A program made the position numbers and the translations under genes. 64,000 nt of DNA from Tyto alba (taxonomy: Eukaryota > Chordata > Aves > Strigiformes > Tytonidae): positions 5,208,001-5,272,000 of the forward strand of contig NW_024881329.1 in the NCBI RefSeq assembly GCF_018691265.1, read 5' to 3'. The notes under the pieces are model-generated. The model ran no database searches, was not told where the DNA came from, and was given only the letters and a program-made list of their open reading frames with translations. This document shows positions 26,795 to 36,609 of the stretch, piece by piece; within the stretch, counting starts at the first letter, position 1; each line of letters begins with the position of its first letter.

Positions 26795-27340
26795 TCCGGA
26801 ATGCCAGGGAAGTTTCAGAAGACTGGTTGAAAGACAATGCCCTGCAATGTTTTAAAAGGTTGAACAAGATGACTCAAATAATTATAGGCCTGTCAGCCTG
26901 GTATTTGCCTTGGTTAAAATAATGGCATGGCAGACATTAATTTTGATCAATAAAGGTTTAAAGGATGATAGTATAGTTGCTTGCAGTGAGTGTGTGGCTA
27001 TGGAAAATATATCTTGTCAAACTAATGTGATACTGTTTTTTATGAGATGAAAGTTTGATAAATGTATCAATGTCAAATGCAGATGTAACATCCTTGGATT
27101 CCTGTCAGGCAGTTGGCTAGACAGTGTATGGCATTCTGATCAGGAAATTATAAAGATAAAAAATGACAATAACAAATATAAAAATGAAAAAAGCCGTTTA
27201 AAAATTACAAACTCTCTGTGAGAGGTCATAGAAATATCGCTATAAATTGAAGTCTTTATCAAATATGTGTGTTTCTAGTGCAGTACTAGTATTATTGAAA
27301 AAAAATCTGGACTGTTTGTCTACTTTGGGAGGGCAGACAC
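26795..27340 (+). mobile_element. Ancient CR1/L3-type LINE fragment (reverse-transcriptase region)
   Basis: The segment follows the layout of ancient amniote CR1/L3 elements: a GGGAAGTTTCAGAAGACTGG box, a Lys-rich linker, then codons for NNYRPVSL at 26877-26900, the conserved start of the LINE reverse-transcriptase domain. Further on are the Lys-Ile-Met-(Ala/Glu) stretch and a degraded 'GTGTTTCTAGTG' box near 27268. Several stops and many substitutions show it is long dead. The 3' limit is unclear because the match fades just before the LTR. Confidence 0.65.
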
Positions 27341-27348
27341 TAGGCAGG

Positions 27349-28066
27349 TATCATGGTTTAACCCCAGGCGGCAACTCAGCCGCACCCAGCTGCTCGCTCG
27401 CTCGCTCCCCCCTGGTTTCTCTACCTCCTGCCCTCCAGTGGGGCAGGAGATGGGGGCTGTGGTCAGTCCGTCACTTGTTGTTTCTGCTGCTCCTCCCTCC
27501 TCAGGGGGAGGACTGCTCAGACTCTTGCCCTGCTCCAGTGCTGAATCCCTCCCACGGGGGAGACAGTCCTCCGTGAACTTTTCTTGGTGTGGGTCCTTCC
27601 TTGGGCAGCAGTCCTCCCAGCAACAGACTGCTCCAGCACGGGCTGCCCTCAGAGTGCCAGCCTTCTTTGGGCACAGCCACGTGCTCTGGCGTGGGCTCCT
27701 CCATGGGCGGCAGGTCGGCATTGCTCCACCGGTGACCTCCACGGGTGGCAAGGGCCCAGCCTGCCCCCTCACCACGGGCTGCAGGGGAGTCTCTGCTCCG
27801 GCCCGCCTCCCTCCCACCTCCTCTCCATTCTTCAACTGACTGTGGTGCTTGCAGAGGTATCTCCCTCACCACCACCCTTCCTCCCAGGTTCCCCTTGTTA
27901 AGTATGTTCTCGCAGAGGTGCAGCCACCCTTGCCCATTGGCTCGGCCCTGCCCGGGCGTGGGTCTGACTTGGAGCTGGGGGAGTTTTGAGAAGCTTCTCA
28001 CAGGGGCCACGGCTGTAGGCCGCTCCCCTGCTACCAAAAACGCTGCCACAGAAACCCAGAGCAACA
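27349..28066 (-). mobile_element. GC-rich avian ERV LTR segment with composite structure
   Basis: Read on the minus strand it begins TGTTGCTCTGGGTTTCTGTG and carries serial imperfect modules with GGAGCAG and CCCGTGG/CCCATGG cores, features of a common bird LTR. Its modules run to about 27412. The remaining ~60 bp, read on the plus strand, begin TATCATGGTTTAACCCC and resemble the 5' end of a different bird LTR, the type whose 3' end opens this window. The terminal TG of that part is mutated to TA. No matching target-site duplication was found. The long antisense frames (105-188 codons) inside are by-products of GC-rich modular repeats, not genes. Confidence 0.7.
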
Positions 28067-30549
28067 AATAGGCTGCTAGATAGGGTTGTAGTGAGTTGAA
28101 CTGAAGTCATTTTCTGAAACGGAGAGGCGTCATTTTGCTACTATTAGGAGTAGTCATGTAAGCTACTCCTAACTAGGATTTTGTATAAAGCTTGATTTTA
28201 AAATATTGGTGTTCTGCTATTAGTTTCCTCTGTTTTGAGGAATAAATAAAACAGTCTTCAGGAGGATTTGGGCTCATTTTTAAATGTTCCTAATGTATTT
28301 GTTAGGTCAAGCTGTTTGGTCTTTTTTTTTTTTTTTTTTTATGGGTACTCGTCCCTTTTTCCTGACAGTATCAGAATGAAACTGCAAAATACATTTGATC
28401 TGTGTAAAAAGATGACAGTATTGTCTCCCTCTCTAAGCCGGTTTAATTTCTTGCTTTTTGGGTTACACATTGAACAGATATTTCTGGTAAATTGTCCACA
28501 GTGATGGTAGGTAGTTCCCCTGAGAGGTTCCAGTTAATTTAGAATTTATCTGTATATGTGAACAGTCTAAATAATTCTTTTTGGTATCCAGAAAGATGTA
28601 TTATGCTGTACCTGACCACAGTAAATTTATTTGTCAGTCTTGCACGTTTATCAAATTTTATTAGCTGCTTCTGGAGTTTTGATTCATTTGCAACCCATTA
28701 ATTTCAAGAACTCTAAGTGAATTCATGTTGCAGGACCTTCACTATCTATCCTGTTTCCTTTATAGGCAATTTTCAATAATGTGTGTGATGTCTTCAATAC
28801 AGTTGGAACAAGGAATTCTCCTAGATTGAAAATAGGACCCCTCCTTAAATTACGTGTATTTGCAGTCACTGTGCAATTGGATGTGAGCAATGAAAGAGTT
28901 TCAAAATTTGTTCTATTAAAGCTGTTTTTCTTTTTTATTCCAGGAGGTATAGCTTTATCTGTGGCAGTATCTGGAAACAAAAGGAAGAAATAATTATTGG
29001 ACATAAATCTCTTGCAGTCAAATGCAATCCATCTATAACTGTAGTAGGGAGGCCAGAATAAGACTCTGGTGAGCCATAGTTCACAAATGAAGATACACTG
29101 TGGTTCATGCTAATCTGACATTGTTGTGCAATACTGCTCTAATAGGATTATCCACTTGAGTTTAAGAAAATGTAAAAATGCGGATATGATGTGGACTGAA
29201 ACTAAGCTAAAATTTGTAAGAACTTGTTGCCTTGTGAGTTTTGTTAGGGTCCCATACAGAAGAAAAATATTTACCAGTCCTTTTTGCCAAAGTGCCATAT
29301 TTGAATTTGGCTGTCATAACCACAGTTCAGAAGTTAGGCTTCACGTTTCACAGACTGTTTGTGGGGTTTTATCCCTGTTAGTTCCCTAGGTTGTAGTGGC
29401 AATCTCTTGACCTGTGGTAGGGAGCTCACTCAAGCAAGGGCACTCTCAGTTTGTTATGGTTCCAAGGCTATAGTCTGTTGATACTGTAACTGGTTAAAGC
29501 CTTTGCACTTATAGTTCTATGGCTACACCTCATCTGTTAGCTTCTTAATCAAGGAAACATTTGCTCCCGAGAAAGACTTCTTTTTCAGGCTATGGAGGCA
29601 TCAAAAAATTGCCAGTGAATACTTGCTGCGTTGGATGATAACTGAGCAGAGAGTGTTATTGTGTGAGATTTTGGGGGGAAAAGGTGGTTTTCTTTTGTTT
29701 TCCTGTAGGCACTGGTCACAACATATATAGACAAGTTCTGTGGATAAATCGGTATGCATTTAGTTGGTCTTGTGAAAGCCTTCTTTTCACAATTAGACTT
29801 GAATGGTATTGTAGTGGTTATATGCTTCATTCTTTCAGACTGCATAAATGCTGTCATATTTAGAAATGGGTGATAAGAAAAATTGTTCCATGTGAATTAA
29901 ATGACCAGTCAGTGTATCCTTTGGCTTGAAGTGGAACACATCTCTCAGCTTACTCTGCCCCTGCAGCATTTAGTCCCCTGGCAAGACTGGGAGCCTTTGA
30001 AGCTGAGCGAGCTGACATGTTCCCTGGGAAAACAAGAGAAGAAAAGGTCATTTGAACCTGATGTGCTAGTACTGGCATGAAAGAACCATGCTGCAAAGAC
30101 AGTGATGGCTGAAAGAGAGAAAGGAGTGGATACTGTGTGAGAGATGGTGCATAATAGAAATGTCTTGTAATTAGGCAGCTGCTAGGTCAAAATAAACTGG
30201 AACGAATGGGTGGTTTTAAAGAACAACCCAGCTGACATGAATGATTCTCCTGAATGTGAATAGCTGGAGGTCTGTTGGTGAGCTGCCCAGCTTGCCTGGT
30301 GTTGGCCAGCTGCAGTTTATTTTCCAGCCCTGGAAAGAGCAGATGTGTTCTGACCTCACTCCAGTGGAGCAACAGCAAGGGTCTGTGACATTTTATTCTG
30401 TCTACTCCTGTCCTACAGTTGTTTTCTTGAGCTAATGGATGGTTTTCTGACAGAATATGCTCTGGCTATAGTCTTATTCAAAAAAGTTCAAGTTAGAATT
30501 TTGAAGGCTTTATGGTTGACTGATTAAGGGATCAGAATCACAAGTAGTG
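28067..30549. other. Intron, no gene seen
   Basis: AT-rich sequence. It contains a 10-bp perfect hairpin arm pair (28144-28172) and a T19 run (28322-28340). No exon or RNA gene was recognised. Confidence 0.55.
28322..28340 (+). repeat. T19 homopolymer
   Basis: An uninterrupted T19 run preceded by C and followed by ATGGG, with no adjoining retroelement visible. Confidence 0.9.
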
Positions 30550-30568
30550 TTCTCCTCTATCCTTCCAG

Positions 30569-30781
30569 TTGCAGGGAATGATGAGGGAAGAAACAGGAAG
30601 AGCCAGATCAATACCTGACTCCAAGCCTGGTGTCACCAGCAGAATTTGGGGCTTTTTTGATCATGGGTTGGTCTACATGACACCAGGCCTGCTGGCAACA
30701 GATGGGGTATACCTGTCTCAAAGCGGGAAAAGGGTCTTTGCACAGGAGTTAGCAGGGCTCACTGAAAGACCTTTGAACTAG
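30569..30781 (+). pseudogene. CR1 ORF1 C-terminal remnant (SGNH-esterase-like)
   Basis: The frame ends with a stop at 30779-30781. Its last ~30 residues contain GLLATDGVYLSQSGKRVF followed by an ALA-type helix ending RPLN, which matches the C-terminus of the esterase (SGNH-hydrolase) domain found in CR1 ORF1 proteins. In active SGNH enzymes this region carries the Asp-x-x-His pair; here it reads D-G-V-Y, so the catalytic His is replaced by Tyr. The first in-frame ATG is inside the domain, so this is a truncated remnant, not a gene. Confidence 0.75.
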
Positions 30782-31012
30782 ATTTGAAGGGGGAAAGGGA
30801 TAAAACCAGGCTTGCTAGGAAGAGCATGCCAATGTTTGAGGGACGGTGTGCCAACAAGGTCCTTTGGTCTGGCATTGCAGCAGAGGTAGGGGTTGGAGAT
30901 CTATGTGGCAGCAAAGATGAAAGGGTTATTGTTATATCAGAAACCACGGAAGTGCCTGAGAATGGCCATGTAGGAATTACCCCAAAAGATGGTGGGATCA
31001 GTAGCCCACCTG

Positions 31013-31372
31013 AAGTGCATCTACACCAATGCACTCAGCATGGGCGACAAACAGGAGGAGCTGGAAGCCACTGTGCAACAGGAAAACTAGGATATAGTTG
31101 CCATCACCAAGACATGGTGGGATGACTCACACAACTGGAGTGTTGCAGTGGATGGCTGTAAACTCTTCAGGAGGGATAGGCAAGGAAAGAGAGGTGGTGG
31201 GGTGGTCCTGTATGTTAGGGAGTGTTTTGATGGTCTAGAGCTTAACGATGGTGATGACAGGGTTTAGTGTTTATGGGTAAGAATTGGGGAAGGCCAACAA
31301 GGCAGCTATAGTGGGAGTCTGTTATAGGCCACCCAACCAGTAGGAAGAGGCAGATGAAATAAGTCTATAAGT
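31013..31372 (+). pseudogene. CR1 ORF2 endonuclease N-terminal remnant
   Basis: Codons from 31013 read KCIYTNALSMGDKQEELEA and later AITKTWWDDSHNW, the opening of the CR1 apurinic-type endonuclease. In-frame stops fall at 31088-31090 and 31265-31267, and a frame shift follows before the GVCYRPPN-type motif near 31318-31341. At 31109-31111 the codon is AAG (Lys) where the catalytic Glu of the I-T-E-T-W motif is expected. It cannot encode an active enzyme. Confidence 0.8.
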
Positions 31373-31605
31373 AATTGGGTAATAGGAAAAATTTCTTCAC
31401 CTAAAGGGTTGTCAGGCACTGGAGCAGGCTGCCCAGGGAAGTGGTGGAGTCACCATCGCTGGAGGTATTTAAAAGACATGTACATGTGGCACTTAGGGAC
31501 GTGGTTTGGTGGTAGACTTGGCAGCGTGAAGTTAATGTTTGGACTCATTGATCTTAAGTGTCTTTTCCAACCTAAATGATTCTGTGGTACTATAATTCAG
31601 CTTTT

Positions 31606-33731
31606 TGATACAAATGCCTTTTTATCAGCTGTGTAGCCACTTCAGACATGTTTTTTTCCCCAATTCTCTCTTTGTGACTAGCATTAAGTCTCTATGTGAG
31701 TCCTTACAAGTGTATCTTTATTCATCCAGAAGATCTTTTCTATTCATTTTTGCATTGGAGTCTTAGCAAGTTTACATTTTATTTATTTCTAGCAAGCTTG
31801 CTGCAGGGAGCTGTACTGTTACTAAGTGCTGCAGAAACAGAGAATCCAACATTGAAGAGCAGAGTTACATGACACCCTAAAGGCATAAGCAGCATTTATT
31901 TGGAGAGGTAAAGGAGCAGACAGTCAGCAAAATTCATGGGTTTATGTTTTTATACAAGGCTAACCCTTATGGAAACTGCATGCCTGCAGCTCTGCTGGAA
32001 AGTAAACGAACCAAGAAAATTCTGTCCTCAAGTTGACGTAGCTGGTGTGTGAAAAATGTTTGTGTTTTTTTTTTTTTTTTTCCTCTGATGTTTATTTTGT
32101 CGTATTTTAGGAGTTCTTAACGTGCTAGTAGTTTTTGAATACAAATTAAGCTGATAAGATTTTTATTTTTATGTGCATATATGTGGGAGAGGGAGAGACA
32201 GTGAGGGTAGTGCTGGAAATCAGGCAAAGATTTGCATTCTCGAACAGCTGACAGTTACCCTAAATAATATTTCCCAAAGGCATTGGGTCCAATGAGGGAC
32301 ACTTCAAACAACATCACACAGTAGTGGTTCTGTACTTCCAGTAACCTGCTCATTTCTTTCAAAGGATATAAAGTGTTTTGGAGATTAAGTAGTAGTTTTA
32401 TTGTCTTCAGTGACAGTGTATTTGTGTACTGCCAGCAGCGTACAGTAGCAGTTGTGTTCAAGCAGCAGTGCTCACTGAGGTCAACAGGGCTAGCAGTGCA
32501 GTGAAGGGTTGGTCCAATTGTGCATGCGAGCTTCTCTGAACATTTAGTAATTTCTCTGAAAATTAGTCTTCCCACATCCTGGTGCTGGGTTTTGAAGAAC
32601 TGAGACATTCAAAATTCTCTCATAAATTTGTATTTTTGCTGGAAGAAGCAAAAAAAGCCTCTGCACTTTAAAATAAGAGTAGTATTTCTTAATGACATAA
32701 TTGATAATATTATTCTGATAATACTGCCAGGTATTTTTGATGCCATTTTTAATGGAGGATAGTATAGGTGAAAAGCATGTAAAAGAAAAAAATACTGTAA
32801 GGAGGTTCCAAAAAACCCACATGCTAGAGAAAGAAGGGTCATAGAGAGTCAACAAAGTCAGACCTCACATCAGTGGGGCCCGTTCTCTCTGGGCAGTATG
32901 GCTGGACAGGTCTAAGCAAGTGATGGCTTCTCTCTTGAGGCAGTATGGCCCCAGCCACGGCCACGCTACCTGCACTGACCTCCCTTAAGAGGGTCTTTTA
33001 GGGATGGTGTCACAGTATCCAGACAGAACACCCAGCCAGTCAATTGATTGAGGGTATGAACTTCACAAGAAGTGCTGTTTTTCCCTTCAGTTATACAAAA
33101 GTTCAAGGCTTTGTGCTATTGTGTAATCTTGCAGGCTGTGTGTGCTGAGTTCTCTGCATTTTTTTTTTTTTTTTTTTTTTACATAGAAGAATCATAGTGA
33201 AATTGCTTGAAATAACACCACAGTTAAGAAAGAGCTGAGTTCCCATGATATGTGCATTTGATTGCTCTGTGTTTCTCTCCAGCTTCACTGAATATTCCAG
33301 AAAATGTTCCAAGTGGATTAAAAATTATGGACTGTTTTACCACAAGGAAAGAGACGTGAAGCCCAGATTCTGCTGAAAAACTTAAAACTGCAGTTATACC
33401 TCCACAAAAGGAACTTGGAAATAGTTGTTTAAGTAGAATTTGAGGTTTTGTTGCCAAATAATACTTGCTGTCATGACTTCTATTCCAAGCCTATAAAATG
33501 TTGGATAATGATATATACTTCAACAGAATGTTTGCTTGCAATCATTGTTTAATAGAACCATTCATTTCATTAAGTTCACAGTACTAGAAATTAGCACATT
33601 CAGATAGGTAATGATGACATTCATATGCTATAATGAACATTTTTCTTTTTGCTGCTTGCATATAAAATAGCATAGGAGAAAAAGACAGATACCATTTTTT
33701 TTTTGGCCTGCTGTAAGCTACATTTCTTGAC
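31606..33731. other. Intron, no gene seen
   Basis: AT-rich sequence with a T17 run (32065-32081) and a T22 run (33159-33180). The minus-strand frames of 77-117 codons here were checked as possible downstream exons of the signal-peptide frame just to the right. None shows a clear membrane helix next to a good acceptor site, although 32609-32842 is moderately hydrophobic. Confidence 0.5.
33159..33180 (+). repeat. T22 homopolymer
   Basis: An uninterrupted run of 22 T following TCTCTGCA, with no adjoining retroelement recognised. Confidence 0.9.
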
Positions 33732-33949
33732 CTGAAAACATCAGAATAATCTGATGGTAAGGATGTGTGTGTTGATGGTACAGTCAGATCAGTGTAAAAA
33801 GAGTCTTTGGAACTTTTTGTTTCTGTGGTCTTGGTTTCTTTCATTTCTTCTGTCAGAGTGGTGTTTGTGGCCTCAAATAAAGAGCAAACTAGTTGTAGTC
33901 CCCAAAGCAAGCCCAAACAGATTGTAAACTTCATCTCAGTGCCTCTCAT
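33732..33949 (-). CDS. Candidate exon: signal peptide plus Ser/Thr-rich segment, unknown gene
   Basis: I do not recognise this gene. The minus-strand frame opens with ATG at 33949 and has a second in-frame ATG at 33934-33932. From the second, the product begins MKFTICLGLLWGLQLVC, a textbook signal peptide with a plausible cleavage after S-L-F-E-A. About 45 residues rich in Thr, Ser, Glu and Lys follow, with one N-glycosylation sequon (Asn-Thr-Thr) right after the cleavage site and no Cys, as in the ectodomain of a small mucin-like protein. A possible donor CAG/GTCAAG ends the exon at 33732; without splicing the frame continues into a lysine run and stops at 33584. A CTCCTTACAG acceptor-like site lies upstream near 33980. 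The frame lies antisense inside the SERGEF intron. It may be a real first coding exon or a chance frame; no membrane or later exon was found. Confidence 0.3.
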
Positions 33950-36125
33950 TTAACTTAGGAGAGCGTGGCACTGAAACTGTAAGGAGCTGGGAATTGTGGA
34001 TGAAACCATCTAAATCAAAATAACTTTGAGAAAAATCTGCTGAAAACCCTGTTCCTCTAGTTCATATTTGGATGTGGATAGAGATGTCTGTAATGTTAGT
34101 GAGGATTTTTGCCTTGTGAGATTTGCACTGCGCAGAGATAGGTTTGGGAGTACGTACACATTAACTGTCAGGACTGATGTGACTGATTTCTTCATCAATC
34201 AGAAGGGATACTTTAGTCTTAATTTTCATAAAATAATGAAGATTGAATGGGAATCTTATTACAAGAAATGAACTGGCATTGAATGACCATGACTTCATTT
34301 TAAAAATGATGAAAGGATAAACAAAAATTGGTCTTGATCACAAAAATGGCATATTTTGTCAGACTAGTGAGGCTGAGGGATATGAAAGTGAGAATGCTTG
34401 ATTTTCCTGGAATGAAAGATGCTAATGCTTTCTGAACCCCAAAGAAGGAAGGGAACTGCCTGAAGAAGGATACAAGAACTAATTGGAAAATCTTCAGGCA
34501 ATGGAGAAGAGCCAGCTGACCTTGCTGACTTGTAAAGATTTTTATCACACTTGTCTTGACTACATTCTTGTCATTCTGCTAAAACCTAATCCCACTGGGA
34601 TGTCAGCAACTTTTGTATTGTTCTAGAGTCATCTGATGATGAGGGTGTTTTTTTTTTTTTGGTGGTGGACATGGGTCTTACCTGGTCTTGACATATCCAT
34701 CCATCCATCCATCCATCCATCCTCAGTTTGAAACAAACAGTACATATCTAAGCTTTTCAATACGACCACACTTGCCTTGCATGTAGACTTTGTGGGTGCG
34801 CATGGGTTGCGGTGGTGTAAACCTTCCATGGAAATGCTGACTGCTTCAGCAATTAGCTTTGATTTCCTCCTTTTATTTTCATCCCCTGTGCCTGATCTCT
34901 TTAATGATAGCTTTATGTGGTTGTCATGCTTCCTACCTGATGTTAAAATCTTAGTTGTTTTTTAGTATGTGTTTTTGTGTGTGTGCATATGTGGCTGTGT
35001 TGTTTTCTTGTTTGTTTGTTTTTGCTTTGGAATTGCAACCCTTTCCATCTCCTGCAAGCACTTGAGACCCAGAGGCTGCACCAACTGAACAGGAGAAGTG
35101 CAACTGCACCCCGTTAGCCACAAGAAACTGTTCCTGGAAGCGTGGTGATCAGTGAGTTGGTGGGTAGCGTAGCGGTTTCTCATGTATGGTTGGTGTCAGA
35201 AAGACGGAATGTGTGCAAAGACTTATGTGTGTGTCGCGGCATGGAGGGTGTAAAGGCAAGCTCTTCAGGTTGGCCAGCTGGCTTTTTAGTGACTGTAAGG
35301 TGGCAGGGCAGGATATTGAATGATTGGAGACAGGACTCTGAAGCAGTGGATGGAGAAGCAAGGGAAATGCTGCACAGGGAGAAAGCATTTTGTGTCTTGT
35401 GCCACAAATGAGGCAGGCTTGGGATTAGTTTCAGTCAGGAAGGGCATATATCATAACTCTGGAAGCTAGAGTGCGCTATAAAATCTTTCTTTTGAAAGCT
35501 TACTGCATCCTGCCAGTGTCTTAATGCTTCCTCTCTTCCTCCATGCTTGCAAAGGTCCACTTAAATGGCACATTAGCTTTTGGTCAGATGTGTCTTGAGG
35601 AGGAATGTTTTCTTCCAGACCTTAGTACACAGGCTTCAGTTGAAATTCTGTTGTGCATTTTCTTGCTGTTGTGGAAAGTAAAACTACATACAAACTAAGA
35701 GGCCAATCACAGAACAAAAAATTGACCTTAAGTAGAGGATCAGATTATTAGATTGATGAAAAATGGAAAGTGTCTTGTGAGCTACAGGACACTGGGCCTC
35801 TCACTTTTCAACTGGTAGAGCCAACAGCTAGGAACAGATTTAATGTGCTGTTCTTGGTGAGGTTGTACTGGTTTGCTGATTACATGTGTTGCATTAAACT
35901 GCACTTAGTCTTATGCTCGCCAAGGAATGTGACTAGGTTAGCAAGCTGCTTTCTTATCAATCAAGAGTCAAATGATGCAGAAGAAGAACACAGAGTTCCC
36001 AGTGAAGGATCATTGGAAGCAGGACAGCTTTGCTAATTAGCTTCCTTTTATTTTATTTTTTTCACATCAGTAGAATTCTGCATACAAATGTAGTTGGGCA
36101 GAGTGTGTCAAACAGTACAAATCAT
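33950..36125. other. Intron with a short ATCC microsatellite, no gene seen
   Basis: AT-rich sequence with an ATCC tandem run and a TG-rich patch (34960-35020). The open frames are short and lack domain or splice support. Confidence 0.55.
34694..34722 (+). repeat. (ATCC)n microsatellite, about 7 units
   Basis: Seven consecutive ATCC units, preceded by ACAT and followed by TCAGTTTG. Confidence 0.95.
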
Positions 36126-36609
36126 TGTTATGATACATTAGTCAAGGGCATGGAAGAACAGCTCTGGGAGAAAAGATTACCCTGTCTTATATAAGCTTTG
36201 ATCTGCAGTCTCTCGGTCACCTCGTCCCCTTCCATTAGGACTTCTGGTCCCAGAAGGAATAAAATTTGCCATCCTCTGGCCCTGACAATTCCCTTACGGC
36301 GAAATCTGTCAAAAGGTGTGAGATGCCACAGATAAAGTTCTGAATAAAAGTACTTAAGGTTTCCCTTCTGTTGCACCATTCCCCCTTACCCTTGTTGTTC
36401 TAGCTAGGCACCCCTGTGTTGGGATGCATGTGATTTTTCATTCCACAATCCCCCTTGTGAGTCCATCTCCCGTTGCCTCGGACTTGCAACCCCCCATACT
36501 GTCCCTTCCCCTCTGCTGCAGCAGTAGGCTGACTTGGCCTGCAGTTCTGACTCGATCTTCTTCCCGATGGGTTGCACAACGGATGCGCAGTTGGAGCCCT
36601 GGGACTACA
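36126..36609 (+). mobile_element. Possible LTR-like segment
   Basis: On the plus strand there is a TATATAAG box at 36188-36195, an AATAAA signal about 65 bp later (36259-36264), and between them the perfect hairpin CTTCTGG-TC-CCAGAAG, the spacing expected for an LTR promoter, R region and poly(A) signal. A GCGCA ending at 36589 is followed two bases later by TGGAGCCCTGGGACTACA, which resembles the CA-end plus primer-binding-site layout of a retroelement. The possible left end TGTTATGATACA is a guess. No coding region follows and no family was recognised, so this may be chance. Confidence 0.25.

Larger units (their letters stand above)
30550..31605 (+). mobile_element. CR1 LINE with ORF1 and ORF2 remnants and a large internal deletion
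   Basis: Three CR1 parts lie in order on the plus strand: the C-terminus of ORF1, the start of the ORF2 endonuclease, and the 3' end. The 3' end carries landmarks such as TTTCTTCAC, GGCTGCCCAGGGAAGTGGTGG and TCTTTTCCAACCTAAATGAT, then a tail. The join between endonuclease and 3' end falls around 31365-31382, so most of ORF2, including the reverse-transcriptase core, is missing. The copy is also 5'-truncated inside ORF1. It is younger than the other two CR1 copies judging by how closely its 3' end keeps the common CR1 pattern. Confidence 0.85.

Noticed and set aside
27320..28071. Overlapping frames of 105-188 codons on both strands
   Set aside because: They lie wholly inside a GC-rich LTR segment whose modular repeats have few stops. 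There are no retroviral gene motifs.
33224..33457. 77-codon minus frame just downstream of the signal-peptide candidate
   Set aside because: Tested as a second exon. A CAG acceptor-like site exists near 33378, but there is no clear membrane helix and no matching donor.
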